Shown: positions 1 through 7,733, numbered from the stretch's first letter. The stretch: DNA of 11,163 nt from Eubacteriaceae bacterium (GCA_031280495.1 JAITGT010000017.1:1-11163), one strand, 5' to 3'. Program-made: numbers and translations. Notes: generated by a model not told the origin, from the sequence alone.

Positions 1-123
1 GTCGCTTCCTCTTCCAATGCTATTTCGCTTAGAAGCCCTGACTTGTCAAAGAGAGTCTCGCAGTTCAATTAGCTGTTTTGCCACGCTGTTGAGTTCGGAA
101 CGCATATCGTCTAAATAAATCAT
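1..123 (-). CDS. prfB: Peptide chain release factor 2 (RF2), 5' end only, needs +1 programmed frameshift
   Basis: RF2 recognises UGA and UAA stop codons and releases the finished peptide from the ribosome. Only the start of the gene is here; the rest lies beyond the left edge. From the ATG at 123-121, 25 codons are read (MIYLDDMRSELNSVAKQLIE, then LRDSL) and end at an in-frame TGA (48-46). Shifting +1 at CTTTGAC continues as DKSGLLSEIALEEEA to the edge. The ending ..SL, then UGA, then D.. followed by an acidic helical stretch is the usual start of RF2. It lies 16 nt downstream of secA, the usual secA-prfB order in Bacillota. AAGGAGG (133-127) is only 3 nt from the ATG, which is tight, but no other start with an SD fits. 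Identity rests on the frameshift site, the N-terminus and the gene order; the GGQ and SPF motifs are outside the window. Confidence 0.9.
45..51 (-). promoter_or_regulatory. prfB +1 programmed frameshift site (CTT TGA C)
   Basis: CTT-TGA-C reads Leu, stop, C. Known RF2 autoregulation works here: when RF2 is scarce the ribosome pauses at UGA, slips +1 on CUU U and makes full-length RF2; when RF2 is plentiful it terminates. The heptamer is the same as in E. coli and Bacillus. The stimulatory SD-like AGGGGG that normally sits 3 nt upstream is degenerate here: the bases are CGAGAC followed by TCT. Confidence 0.87.
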
Positions 124-139
124 AAGCCTCCTTGCCTCT

Positions 140-2638
140 TCAGGCTATATCTTTTCCGCAGCAGCGCTTGTATTTTTTGCCGCTGCCGCATGGGCAGGGC
201 GCATTCTTAGCTATTTGCCCCTCCCTGCGGATTTTTTGCGCGGGGGCGTCGCGGTTTGTCGACATGGCAGGCGGCTTCATCTTCTCCTTTGGCAGCGTGC
301 TCTCTTCCCGCACCTCAAAATGAAAGAGGTTTTTTACTGTTTCGGCAATGATCGTCTCTGTCATTCCCTCAAACATGTCAAGGCCCTCTTTTGTATATGC
401 CTGCACAGGATCTGTGTGGCCATAGGCATGCAGGCTAATGCCCTGGCGAAGCTGATCCATGTTGTCGATGTGCTCCATCCAGGAGTTGTCGACAATCCTC
501 AGAAGGATGAGGCGCTCATATTTGCGCATTTCTTCCGCGCCAAAGCCCTTTTCTCGCTCGCTGTACCGTGCCAGCGCCGCTTCGAAAGCATTTTTCTTAA
601 GCTCTTCCCCGCTCAGGCCTGCACCCAGCGGAATCGCTATTCCAAAGATTTCCGCCAGTTCGCTTTCGAGGCTGCGCATTTCCCCCTCGCCCGACTCCGA
701 CTCAGCGGCAAGCGCCCCGTCAACAGAGTTGTCAATTACGGCTTGAATGTACTGCCGAATGATCCCGCTAACGTCTTCGCCGTCCAGCACCTGGCGGCGC
801 TGCCCATAAATAACCTCTCTCTGCTTATTCATAACGTCATCGTACTTAAGGACATTTTTTCGGATCCCAAAATTTCGGCCTTCCACGGATTTTTGCGCAT
901 TTTCGATCCCTCGCGTTACGATCTTTGCTTCAATGGGCACATTCTCCTCCATGCCCACTCTATCCATTAGCCCTGTGAAGCGGCCAGAGCCAAAAAGCCG
1001 AAAAAGATCGTCCTCCAGGGAAAGGTAGAACTGAGAGGAGCCAGGGTCCCCTTGCCGCCCGGCTCGGCCGCGAAGCTGGTTGTCAATGCGCCTGGCTTCG
1101 TGGCGCTCGGTGCCAATGATGTGGAGGCCGCCCAATTCAACCACGCCTTCGCCCAATATGATGTCCGTGCCGCGGCCAGCCATATTGGTAGAAATGGTGA
1201 CATTGCCCTTTTGCCCAGCTTTAGCAATGATCTCCGCCTCTTTTTGGTGCTGCTTGGCGTTGAGGACCTCATGCCTGACGCCTCTCTGCGTTAGCATTTT
1301 GGAGAGGCGCTCGCTCTTTTCTATCGAAATTGTGCCCACTAGAACCGGCTGCCCAGTTGCGTGCCGCTCAACGATCTCGTTGATGACGGAGTCAAATTTG
1401 CCGCTTTCGGTTCGGTAGACGAAATCGTTAAGGTCTCGGCGAATCATTGGCTTGTTCGTTGGCACGCAGATAACTTCCATGCCATAAATGGAGCGAAACT
1501 CCTCTTCTTCCGTCTTTGCTGTTCCAGTCATGCCGGAAAGCTTTGAATAAAGGCGGAAATAGTTCTGAAAAGTGATGGTTGCAAGCGTAACCGACTCGCG
1601 AGCTACTTTTACGCCCTCTTTTGCCTCAATCGCCTGGTGCAGACCCTCGTTGTAGCGCCGCCCTGGCATAAGGCGGCCCGTAAACTCGTCAACAATGACA
1701 ATCTCCCCGTCAGAGTTTACATAGTCCACGTCCCTTTTCATGAGGTACTGCGCTTTTAGCGCTTGGTTAATGTAGTGCTGAAGCTCAATGTTCTCGATGT
1801 CGGAGAGGTTTGAGACGCCAAAAAACCTCTCCGCCTTTTTCACGCCTGGCTCGGTGAGGGTTGCGGCATGCATTTTTTCATCTTTCGTGTAGTCTTCTTC
1901 TTCGCGAAGCGACAGGGCGAAACTGTTTGCGCGGGCGTACATAATTGTGCTTTCCTGGCCTGATCCAGAAATGATCAGCGGAGTTCTTGCCTCGTCTACG
2001 AGAATCGAGTCCACCTCATCGACGATGGCAAAATTTAGCTCTCTTTGGGAAAGCGAGGCCTTTTCGACGACCATGTTGTCGCGCAAATAGTCGAACCCGT
2101 ATTCATTGTTCGTTCCATATGTGATATCTGCCCTGTATGCGGCCCTTTTTTCGTCTGGGGTTCCGCCATGAACAACAAGGCCGACGCTCAGCCCCAAAAA
2201 GCGGTGGATTTTCCCCATCCAGGCAGCATCGCGGGATGCCAGGTAGTCGTTGACCGTCACAACGTGTACGCCTTTTCCCGATAGAGCGTTTAGATAGGAA
2301 GGGAGGGTAGCGACGAGGGTTTTGCCTTCGCCTGTCTTCATTTCGGCAATATTTCCATAATGCAGGATGGCGCCGCCAATGAGCTGCACAGGAAACGGCT
2401 TCATGCCAAGTTCGCGGCTGGATGCCTCGCGCACCGTGGCAAAAGCCTCAACCAACAGACTGTCCAGCGTCTCGCCGTTTTCAAGGCGCCGCTTGAATTC
2501 GGAGGTTTTGGATCTAAGCCCTTCATCGGAAAGGGCCTGGTAGGATTCGTCCAGCGCCTGCACCTGCTCCGAAAGACGTATATAGCGCTTCAGCTCCCTT
2601 GAATCAAGTTTATCTGAAATCTTTGACAGAAGTCCCAT
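140..2638 (-). CDS. secA: Preprotein translocase ATPase SecA
   Basis: SecA is the ATP-driven motor that pushes unfolded preproteins through the SecYEG channel at the cytoplasmic membrane. At 832 residues it is of normal length for a Gram-positive SecA. Visible parts: Walker A MKTGEGKT (residues 100-107), Walker B DEVD (207-210) followed by [12 protein letters not shown], the second helicase domain with [12 protein letters not shown] and the arginine-rich [17 protein letters not shown], and a C-terminal SEC-C zinc motif with Cys 815, 817, 826 and 827 ([13 protein letters not shown]). The N-terminus [19 protein letters not shown] is typical, which supports the ATG at 2638. The SD is weak (AGGTG about 13 nt upstream). 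It is transcribed from the promoter at 2680-2707 and probably together with prfB. Confidence 0.98.
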   Translation of the reverse strand: MGLLSKISDKLDSRELKRYIRLSEQVQALDESYQALSDEGLRSKTSEFKRRLENGETLDSLLVEAFATVREASSRELGMKPFPVQLIGGAILHYGNIAEMKTGEGKTLVATLPSYLNALSGKGVHVVTVNDYLASRDAAWMGKIHRFLGLSVGLVVHGGTPDEKRAAYRADITYGTNNEYGFDYLRDNMVVEKASLSQRELNFAIVDEVDSILVDEARTPLIISGSGQESTIMYARANSFALSLREEEDYTKDEKMHAATLTEPGVKKAERFFGVSNLSDIENIELQHYINQALKAQYLMKRDVDYVNSDGEIVIVDEFTGRLMPGRRYNEGLHQAIEAKEGVKVARESVTLATITFQNYFRLYSKLSGMTGTAKTEEEEFRSIYGMEVICVPTNKPMIRRDLNDFVYRTESGKFDSVINEIVERHATGQPVLVGTISIEKSERLSKMLTQRGVRHEVLNAKQHQKEAEIIAKAGQKGNVTISTNMAGRGTDIILGEGVVELGGLHIIGTERHEARRIDNQLRGRAGRQGDPGSSQFYLSLEDDLFRLFGSGRFTGLMDRVGMEENVPIEAKIVTRGIENAQKSVEGRNFGIRKNVLKYDDVMNKQREVIYGQRRQVLDGEDVSGIIRQYIQAVIDNSVDGALAAESESGEGEMRSLESELAEIFGIAIPLGAGLSGEELKKNAFEAALARYSEREKGFGAEEMRKYERLILLRIVDNSWMEHIDNMDQLRQGISLHAYGHTDPVQAYTKEGLDMFEGMTETIIAETVKNLFHFEVREESTLPKEKMKPPAMSTNRDAPAQKIRREGQIAKNAPCPCGSGKKYKRCCGKDIA

Positions 2639-2679
2639 AATTGTTTTTTAGCACCTAGTTTCTTTGATAATACCGAAAT

Positions 2680-2707
2680 ATTATACCACATCCGCAAGAT
2701 GTGAAAA
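2680..2707 (-). promoter_or_regulatory. secA promoter, extended -10 type
   Basis: On the minus strand TATAAT (2685-2680) is preceded by TGG, a TGn extended -10 element. A weak -35 TTTTCA lies at 2707-2702 with 16-bp spacing. Transcription would start near 2673 and give a leader of about 35 nt before the secA ATG. The perfect -10 and TGn make this a confident call; the -35 is poor, as is common with extended -10 promoters. Confidence 0.7.
2687..2703. repeat. Short inverted repeat CACATC-N5-GATGTG inside the secA promoter
   Basis: Two perfect 6-base arms (2687-2692 and 2698-2703) flank CGCAA. The repeat fills the spacer between the -35 and -10 of the secA promoter and touches the -35. This position suits a repressor or activator site, but I recognise no known operator consensus, and a 6-bp dyad can arise by chance. 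Confidence 0.4.
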
Positions 2708-2837
2708 AGCGGCGCGCCGCCGCAGCGGCCCGCCTTTATATTATTGGCAATTGTCTTTGGCGCCACACGCCCTTTTGCGCGCCTCTCGCGCCGCTTTCCT
2801 GCTTTTGCGCCGACCGGAAAAATTGGCGCAGGCCTGT

Positions 2838-2865
2838 TTTTTCAAGCCGCTGTTAATGATATCCT
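2838..2865 (+). promoter_or_regulatory. Possible tilS promoter directly before the ATG
   Basis: TATCCT (2860-2865), preceded by TGA as a possible TGn element, has a T-rich -35-like TTTTTC (2838-2843) 16 bp upstream. Transcription would begin at about 2871-2873, that is at the tilS ATG (2872). The match to consensus is modest (4 of 6 in the -10). The upstream part of the gap (2705-2830) is G+C-rich and shows no better promoter. Confidence 0.35.
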
Positions 2866-2871
2866 AATCAT

Positions 2872-4275
2872 ATGCTTGCTGAAGAAAAATTCAAAGAGGC
2901 GCTTTTTGGCAGGCGCCTATGCGAACCAAAAGACAGCGTTCTCACTGCCCTGTCCGGTGGAAGCGATTCCGTTTTCCTCCTCTTAATGCTGTGCCGCCTT
3001 CGCGCCGCTTCGGGCCTGACGGTGGGAGCGTTTCACCTGAACCACCTGCTTCGCAAGAGCGCGGGGGAAGAAGAGGCCTTTTGCGCAGGCCTCTGCCAAA
3101 GCCTAGGAATTCCCATTTATATTGAAAGAAGAGACGCTTTTGCGTTTGCCGCCGAGCAAGGCCTGTCTATTGAGGAGTCTGGCAGGGAGCTGCGCTATCG
3201 GCTTATGGAGGAAATCCGCGCAAGGGAGGGCTATACGGCAATAGCCACTGCGCATCACGCGCAAGACAACGCAGAAACGGTATTTATGCGCATTTTGCGC
3301 GGCACGGCCGTGCGGGGCCTTGCCGGCATCCCCGAAAAAAACGGGCGCGTGGTCCGGCCAATGCTGGATTTCTCAAAAGAAGAAATTCTGTCCTGGCTTT
3401 CGGAAAACGGCGCAGCCTACAAAACAGACGAATCCAACCAAGATCCGAGGCACTTTCGAAACCGCGTGCGAAATGAAATGCTCCCTGTTTTCCGCCGCGA
3501 AAACCCGCAGGCAGTAGCCGCCCTCAACCGCTTGTCCCGTTCTGCAGCCGCATATGCCGGCTTTGCCATGTCTGAGGCCCAGAAAGTGCCTATGCGCAAG
3601 GAAGCGCAAACGGTGTCCGCTCCTGCTTCAGCCCTTTCCGGACTGCATGACGCGGTGCTTTGCGAGGCGCTGCTCCTCATGGCGGAAGGCGCCGGAGGGG
3701 GCCGTGACATATCTTACCTGCATTTGGAGGCGATCGCCCAGAAAGTCCGGGAGGGAAAAAGCCGCTGGAGGCTGGATCTGCCGGGGGTTTGCATGGAAAT
3801 GCGCTATGGGACGCTTGAGGCCAGCAATGCTCCGCATATGCCTGCCCCCCCGTTTTCCTATCCACTTGCAGTCGGCGCAGTCCAGATTGTGACAAAGGCT
3901 GGATTTGCAATTGCGTCGAGAGTCTTGGAGAATACAAAAAAAAATACGGGCAATGATAGAATGCGTTTAAACTATGATAAAATGAATGGGAAATTTCTCA
4001 GGTTTCGCTCGCGCTCGGAAGGGGACAGTTTTTCCCCGCTTGGAATGGGCAGCCGCCACAAAAGCCTAAAAAAGTTTTTCATAGATCGCAAGGTTCCGGA
4101 CTGGATGCGCTCGCGCACCCCAATTTTGATCTGCGACGGCGAAATTGCGCTTGTTGGCAATCTTGCCCTTGGCGAAAGCTACAAGGTATTGGCAGACACA
4201 GCAAAAGTGCTTGAGATTCGCATCATGCGCGCCTCTTTGGGCATTGGCACGCCGGATTGGCAGTGCGGCAAATAA
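2872..4275 (+). CDS. tilS: tRNA(Ile)-lysidine synthetase TilS
   Basis: TilS uses ATP and lysine to turn cytidine 34 of the AUA-reading isoleucine tRNA into lysidine, changing both its codon and its charging specificity. It is essential in most bacteria. The 467-residue protein has the PP-loop SGGSDS (28-33), then AFHLNHLLRKSA and AHHAQDNAETVFMRILRGT (from 127; the common DDQ is QDN here), and a C-terminal TilS domain with the SEGDSFSPLGM region followed by KKFFIDRKVPDWMR. The ATG at 2872 is the first start after an in-frame TGA at 2857 and places the PP-loop at the normal distance from the N-terminus, so the start is firm. No Shine-Dalgarno sequence precedes it. A run of nine A (3936-3944) lies between the central and C-terminal parts. 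First gene of tilS-hpt-ftsH, a conserved order in Bacillota. Confidence 0.96.
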   Translation: MLAEEKFKEALFGRRLCEPKDSVLTALSGGSDSVFLLLMLCRLRAASGLTVGAFHLNHLLRKSAGEEEAFCAGLCQSLGIPIYIERRDAFAFAAEQGLSIEESGRELRYRLMEEIRAREGYTAIATAHHAQDNAETVFMRILRGTAVRGLAGIPEKNGRVVRPMLDFSKEEILSWLSENGAAYKTDESNQDPRHFRNRVRNEMLPVFRRENPQAVAALNRLSRSAAAYAGFAMSEAQKVPMRKEAQTVSAPASALSGLHDAVLCEALLLMAEGAGGGRDISYLHLEAIAQKVREGKSRWRLDLPGVCMEMRYGTLEASNAPHMPAPPFSYPLAVGAVQIVTKAGFAIASRVLENTKKNTGNDRMRLNYDKMNGKFLRFRSRSEGDSFSPLGMGSRHKSLKKFFIDRKVPDWMRSRTPILICDGEIALVGNLALGESYKVLADTAKVLEIRIMRASLGIGTPDWQCGK

Positions 4276-4284
4276 AAATGGACA

Positions 4285-4833
4285 ATGGCAATGGACAATA
4301 TTGAGCGCGTTCTCATAGACGAAGAAACGATTCAGGCAAGAATAGCCGAAATTGCAGCCCAAATCAAGCGCGACTATTACGGCACGGTGCCGCTTCTTGT
4401 CGGCATACTAAAAGGGTCTGTCGTCTTTATGGCAGATCTCGTGCGTAAGCTGGACATTCAGCTGGAAATTGACTTTATGTCCGTGTCCAGCTACGGAGCA
4501 AACACCGAATCAAGCGGCGTCGTGCGAATACTAAAAGATCTGGACTGCCCAATTACAGACAGGGACGTCTGGATAGTTGAAGATATACTAGACACTGGGC
4601 TCACGCTAGACTACCTCATACGCGTTCTCGAAGAGAGGGGCCCAAAATCAATGCGCGTATGTACGCTTCTCTATAAGAGAAGAGGAAACCAGGATCAAAA
4701 GCCCGTGAAAATGGATTACCTGGGCTTTGCCATCGAAAACGAGTTTGTTGTTGGGTACGGGCTTGACTACGCAGGCCTCTATCGCAACATCCCTTATATT
4801 GGCGTGCTCGGCGAGCCTGCTTTTAGTGGCTAA
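4285..4833 (+). CDS. hpt: Hypoxanthine(-guanine) phosphoribosyltransferase
   Basis: This purine-salvage enzyme of the cytoplasm joins hypoxanthine (often also guanine) to PRPP to give IMP or GMP. The 182-residue length is normal. The PRPP-binding motif is VEDILDTGLTL (98-108) with the acidic pair Glu99-Asp100; LVGILKGSVVFMADLVR and DFMSVSSYG are the other family blocks. Start choice is open: ATG 4285 gives MAMDNIERVL, ATG 4291 gives MDNIERVL, the more usual family start. Neither has a good SD; GGA at 4280-4282 is 8 nt before 4291. tilS ends 9 nt upstream, so translation may depend on ribosomes leaving tilS. As I recall, a TilS-HprT complex has been reported to influence ftsH expression in Bacillus; nothing in this sequence tests that. 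Confidence 0.95.
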   Translation: MAMDNIERVLIDEETIQARIAEIAAQIKRDYYGTVPLLVGILKGSVVFMADLVRKLDIQLEIDFMSVSSYGANTESSGVVRILKDLDCPITDRDVWIVEDILDTGLTLDYLIRVLEERGPKSMRVCTLLYKRRGNQDQKPVKMDYLGFAIENEFVVGYGLDYAGLYRNIPYIGVLGEPAFSG

Positions 4834-4835
4834 AA

Positions 4836-4860
4836 CCCCGCACCCCCTCGCATGGCGGGG
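4836..4860 (+). other. G+C-rich hairpin between hpt and ftsH
   Basis: CCCCGC (4836-4841) pairs with GCGGGG (4855-4860) around a 13-nt loop, just after the hpt stop. No T-tract follows, so it is unlikely to be an intrinsic terminator. It could mark an RNA processing or stability point between hpt and ftsH. No promoter with a clear -10 was seen in this 57-nt gap. Confidence 0.4.
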
Positions 4861-4890
4861 CGCCGCATGTTTGCCCTACCCAGGAGATAA

Positions 4891-6774
4891 GTGTTGAAAA
4901 AAAATAACAGCCTGCTTCGGACTATAATATCGTATAGCGTATTATTCATTGTGTTTTACCTTATTTGGCATGGCTTTTCAAACGGAAGCGTTTTTGGAAG
5001 GCTCAGAACAAACGAAATTATCTACACAGATCTCATTAAGCGCCTCAACGCAAACCAGATAGAATCTATTGAAGTGCAGATGGGCAAAAACGGCATTGCA
5101 TTTGTCAAAGGCGAGCTCAAGCAAAACCTTGTGGACGAATACAACAGCGTTACAGCCGTAAGCGCGTATGTGCCAATTGAAGAGTTCAACCAGGCGCTGG
5201 CCGCTTATGAGGCGAGCGGGAAAAGCATACCCGCCACTTATGCCCCGCTTGACGAAGACAGCTTTCTCAATATTCTGCTCATCGTGTCCACGCTTGTGAT
5301 GATTGGCGTTCTTCTCTTCTTCTTTCTCAGCCAGCAAGGCGGAGGCTCAGGGCGCGTCATCAGCTTTGGCAAAAGCAAGGCGCGTATGTACATGAGATCT
5401 GACAAAGACGTCAATTTCGGCCAGGTGGCAGGCGCAGACGAAGAAAAGGAGGAGCTTGAGGAAGTAGTGGACTTTCTGAAGCATCCTGAAAAGTACAACC
5501 GGCTCGGGGCCAGAATTCCAAAGGGCGTGCTTCTTGTCGGGCCGCCTGGCACTGGAAAGACATTGCTTGCCCGCGCGACTGCTGGAGAGGCCGGCGTTCC
5601 GTTCTTTACCATCAGCGGCTCGGAATTTGTTGAAATGTTTGTCGGCGTCGGCGCGTCCCGCGTCCGCGACTTGTTTGAAACAGCCAAAAAAAATGCCCCA
5701 TGCATCCTCTTTATTGACGAAATCGACGCAGTCGGCCGCCACAGGGGGGCGGGGCTGGGCGGAGGCAACGACGAGCGCGAGCAAACGCTCAACCAGCTTC
5801 TCGTCGAAATGGACGGCTTCTCAAACCACCAGGGAATAATCATCATTGCCGCAACAAACCGGGCGGACATTCTCGATCCTGCGCTCATGCGCCCTGGCCG
5901 CTTTGATCGGCAGATAAATGTCTCCCTTCCAGACGCAAAGGGCAGAGAGTCAATTTTGAAAGTCCACTCGCAGGGAAAGCCCTACGATCCAGAAATCAAT
6001 TTTCGCACGATTGCGAAATCAACCGCTGGGTTTACAGGCGCGGATTTGGAAAACGTCATGAACGAAGCTTCCCTCCTTGCCGCGCGGGGCAAGCAAAAGG
6101 CGATCTCCCAGGAGAACATTCAGGAAGCCATCAAGCGCGTTATTGCGGGTCCTGAAAGGAAAAGCCGGCTCGTCACGGAGTATGACAAACGCATTACAGC
6201 TTACCATGAAACAGGCCATGCGCTTCTTTTCCATCTGTTGCCGAACTGCGACGATGTGCACGAGATTTCTATTATTCCGCGCGGCGCGGCAGCAGGGTAT
6301 GTCATCCCGCTTTCCGAAAACGACAACAACCATGTCTCAAAGACGAAACTGGTCGAGACGATAACTGCGACCCTAGGAGGCAGGGCAGCGGAAGAGATTA
6401 TGCTTGACGACATTTGCACTGGCGCCATTTCGGACATCGAAGAGGCGACAAAGGAAGCCCGCCGCATGATTACGCAATATGGAATGAGCGAGCGCCTTGG
6501 TCCGGTATCTTTTGGAAACGGCGCGACCGAAGTGTTTGTTGGGCGCGATCTCATGCGCTCAAAAGAAATCAGTGAAGAGATCGCCGCTATCATTGACCAG
6601 GAAACCAAGAAAATCATTGACGCCTGCTATGCAAGGGCCAAGAGCATTATTTCTGAAAATGTGGACACAATTAATCGCGTTGTCAAAGTGCTCTATGAAA
6701 AAGAGTACCTGAGCGGAAAAGATTTTGCCGCTATTGTAAACAACACTTACAAGGACGAATCAGCCAAAGGCTGA
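4891..6774 (+). CDS. ftsH: ATP-dependent zinc metalloprotease FtsH
   Basis: FtsH is a hexameric membrane AAA+ protease that removes misassembled membrane proteins and short-lived regulators. The 627 residues show a first membrane segment (about 9-28), an extracytoplasmic domain, a second segment (about 127-147), Walker A GPPGTGKT (217-224), Walker [11 protein letters not shown], the second region of homology [20 protein letters not shown], and the zinc site HETGH (His439, Glu440, His443) with the third ligand Asp515 in [16 protein letters not shown] replaces the commoner HEAGH; the metal ligands and catalytic Glu are intact. AGGAG (4882-4886) is 4 nt from GTG 4891 and 7 nt from TTG 4894, so TTG 4894 may be the true start. 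Eight A follow the start region and another A8 lies near 5696. Last gene of the tilS-hpt-ftsH unit. Confidence 0.97.
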   Translation: MLKKNNSLLRTIISYSVLFIVFYLIWHGFSNGSVFGRLRTNEIIYTDLIKRLNANQIESIEVQMGKNGIAFVKGELKQNLVDEYNSVTAVSAYVPIEEFNQALAAYEASGKSIPATYAPLDEDSFLNILLIVSTLVMIGVLLFFFLSQQGGGSGRVISFGKSKARMYMRSDKDVNFGQVAGADEEKEELEEVVDFLKHPEKYNRLGARIPKGVLLVGPPGTGKTLLARATAGEAGVPFFTISGSEFVEMFVGVGASRVRDLFETAKKNAPCILFIDEIDAVGRHRGAGLGGGNDEREQTLNQLLVEMDGFSNHQGIIIIAATNRADILDPALMRPGRFDRQINVSLPDAKGRESILKVHSQGKPYDPEINFRTIAKSTAGFTGADLENVMNEASLLAARGKQKAISQENIQEAIKRVIAGPERKSRLVTEYDKRITAYHETGHALLFHLLPNCDDVHEISIIPRGAAAGYVIPLSENDNNHVSKTKLVETITATLGGRAAEEIMLDDICTGAISDIEEATKEARRMITQYGMSERLGPVSFGNGATEVFVGRDLMRSKEISEEIAAIIDQETKKIIDACYARAKSIISENVDTINRVVKVLYEKEYLSGKDFAAIVNNTYKDESAKG

Positions 6775-6786
6775 TCGCCCTTTTTT
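6751..6786 (+). terminator. Intrinsic terminator overlapping the ftsH stop codon
   Basis: ATCAGCC-AAA-GGCTGAT gives 7 perfect base pairs around a 3-nt loop. The stem extends outward by CG/CG (after a bulged A) and, past one mismatch, by AAGG/CCTT. Six T follow (6781-6786). The ftsH TGA (6772-6774) lies in the 3' arm, so the last codons and the stop double as terminator sequence. Confidence 0.85.
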
Positions 6787-6789
6787 AGT

Positions 6790-6818
6790 TTGGAAAAGGC
6801 AACTCTATATGGTATAAT
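6790..6818 (+). promoter_or_regulatory. Promoter of the YtxH-like/DUF948 pair
   Basis: TTGGAA (6790-6795), a 17-bp spacer, and a perfect TATAAT (6813-6818) preceded by TGG as extended -10. The start of transcription would be near 6825, leaving a leader of about 50 nt. It follows directly on the ftsH terminator, so the next two genes form a separate unit. Confidence 0.8.
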
Positions 6819-6837
6819 TGCTCAACAGACTAGAGTT
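6801..6837. repeat. Inverted repeat AACTCTA / TAGAGTT around the -10
   Basis: Perfect 7-base arms at 6801-6807 and 6831-6837 bracket the -10 element and the expected transcription start, 30 bp centre to centre. It could be a two-site operator or a chance dyad. No known binding consensus was recognised. Confidence 0.35.
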
Positions 6838-6876
6838 TCCAGAAAATATAACCAATAAGATGGAGGAATTGACAGA

Positions 6877-7206
6877 ATGTCCAGAGAAAAATTTGCATTT
6901 GGGTTCTTTATGGGAGTGCTTGCTGGGGTGGCAGCAAAAATTCTGTACGACAATAGGGAAGAAGTGTATGTCGTCATTGGCGACAAGGCGAAAGAAGCCA
7001 GTGAAAACATTAACGATTTCGTCGGCTATGCCCAAGATCGCGTTCAGGAAGTCAGCGAAAGCGTTGCAAAAAAAGCAAACGACTATATTGGCTTGGCAAA
7101 AGAGCAAATTAATGAAATCAAAGCCAATTTGAAAGGCGAAGCTGAAAAGGCGGAAGACACTCCTGATACAGAGGGCGAGCACGGCGAAGACAAACCGGCG
7201 GAATAA
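6877..7206 (+). CDS. YtxH-like small membrane-anchored protein
   Basis: A 109-residue protein with an N-terminal hydrophobic glycine-rich segment (about 6-24, FAFGFFMGVLAGVAAKILY) resembling the YtxH family anchor, a charged helical middle (about 25-85, likely amphipathic or coiled), and a very acidic, low-complexity tail ending EHGEDKPAE. The FxxGxxxGxxAG pattern is family-like, but the APKSG loop common after it is absent. YtxH proteins are small envelope-associated proteins of poorly known role, in Bacillus linked to general stress. GGAGGA (6862-6867) sits 9 nt before the ATG, so the start is firm. It is followed 18 nt later by a DUF948-like gene, the same partner as Bacillus ytxG-ytxH but in reverse order, which supports the call. 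Confidence 0.7.
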   Translation: MSREKFAFGFFMGVLAGVAAKILYDNREEVYVVIGDKAKEASENINDFVGYAQDRVQEVSESVAKKANDYIGLAKEQINEIKANLKGEAEKAEDTPDTEGEHGEDKPAE

Positions 7207-7224
7207 GTCTGGAAAGGTTCGCGA

Positions 7225-7632
7225 ATGCAACTGCAGGATGTCATACAGCTATTGACGCTGGTCGTTGTGTCCAGTCTTGGAACAGCGCTTACCATTTACG
7301 TCATTCTTGCCTTAAGAAAAATTACAGCAACGATGGATCGGCTCGACAAACTGGTTAGCGGAAACACAGAGCAAATCTCCTCCATTATGGCCAATGTATC
7401 CGACATCACCGCAGACGCGAACCAGGTCGTCAGCAAAGTTGCAGGAACGGTCAGCGGCATTAGCAGAGTTGTCGAAAGCGTAAACAAGCAATCGACAGTC
7501 GACTCTGTCGTCACCGCCAAGAAAGTTTTTGACGTGGCGAAGTTTGCTTGGAGTGGCATTCAGTTTTTCAGAGAGCGAAGCCAGCGAAAGCAGCTTGAAA
7601 AAGTGCTCAAAGAAGCAAAAGCGCAAAATTGA
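7225..7632 (+). CDS. DUF948 (YtxG-like) membrane-anchored protein
   Basis: A 135-residue protein with one N-terminal membrane segment (about 7-29), followed by a long helical stretch (about 30-100) rich in Asp, Val, Ser and Thr with evenly spaced hydrophobic residues, typical of DUF948 and of dimeric coiled coils, and a basic end (RERSQRKQLEKVLKEAKAQN). Its biochemical function is unknown. GGAAAGG (7211-7217) lies 7 nt before the ATG. It is co-transcribed with the YtxH-like gene just upstream, and the two may act together at the membrane. Family assignment rests on topology, length and neighbour rather than on a diagnostic motif, so a different short membrane-anchored helical protein is possible. 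Confidence 0.6.
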   Translation: MQLQDVIQLLTLVVVSSLGTALTIYVILALRKITATMDRLDKLVSGNTEQISSIMANVSDITADANQVVSKVAGTVSGISRVVESVNKQSTVDSVVTAKKVFDVAKFAWSGIQFFRERSQRKQLEKVLKEAKAQN

Positions 7633-7647
7633 CCAATAGAGAGGCGC

Positions 7648-7685
7648 ACAGGAGCGGATGGTTGCATCCGCTCCTGTTGTTATAA
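7648..7685 (+). terminator. Strong hairpin terminator after the DUF948 gene
   Basis: A perfect 13-bp stem, ACAGGAGCGGATG / CATCCGCTCCTGT, with loop GTTG, begins 15 nt after the stop codon. The tail TTGTTATAAC is only moderately T-rich, so termination may be partial, but the stem is very stable. Confidence 0.75.
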
Positions 7686-7703
7686 CAAGCCGCGCCGGGT
7701 TTC

Positions 7704-7733
7704 TTGCCAAAAGCAAACGCCCTGTGCTAAAAT
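7704..7733 (+). promoter_or_regulatory. Promoter of the EF-G-like gene
   Basis: TTGCCA (7704-7709, 5 of 6), 18-bp spacer, TAAAAT (7728-7733, 5 of 6) with TGC directly before it as extended -10. Transcription would start near 7740, giving an unusually long leader of about 150 nt before ATG 7891. Confidence 0.75.

Noticed and set aside
215..970. 251-codon plus-strand frame opposite secA
   Set aside because: Antisense to a certain secA; its translation shows no domain and no SD or promoter fits.
2709..2720. 12-bp palindrome GCGGCGCGCCGC upstream of secA
   Set aside because: In a G+C-rich patch, outside the promoter core, with no T-tract; likely chance.
5238..5888. 216-codon minus-strand frame opposite ftsH
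   Set aside because: Ser/Pro-rich low-complexity translation that mirrors ftsH codon bias; no start signals.
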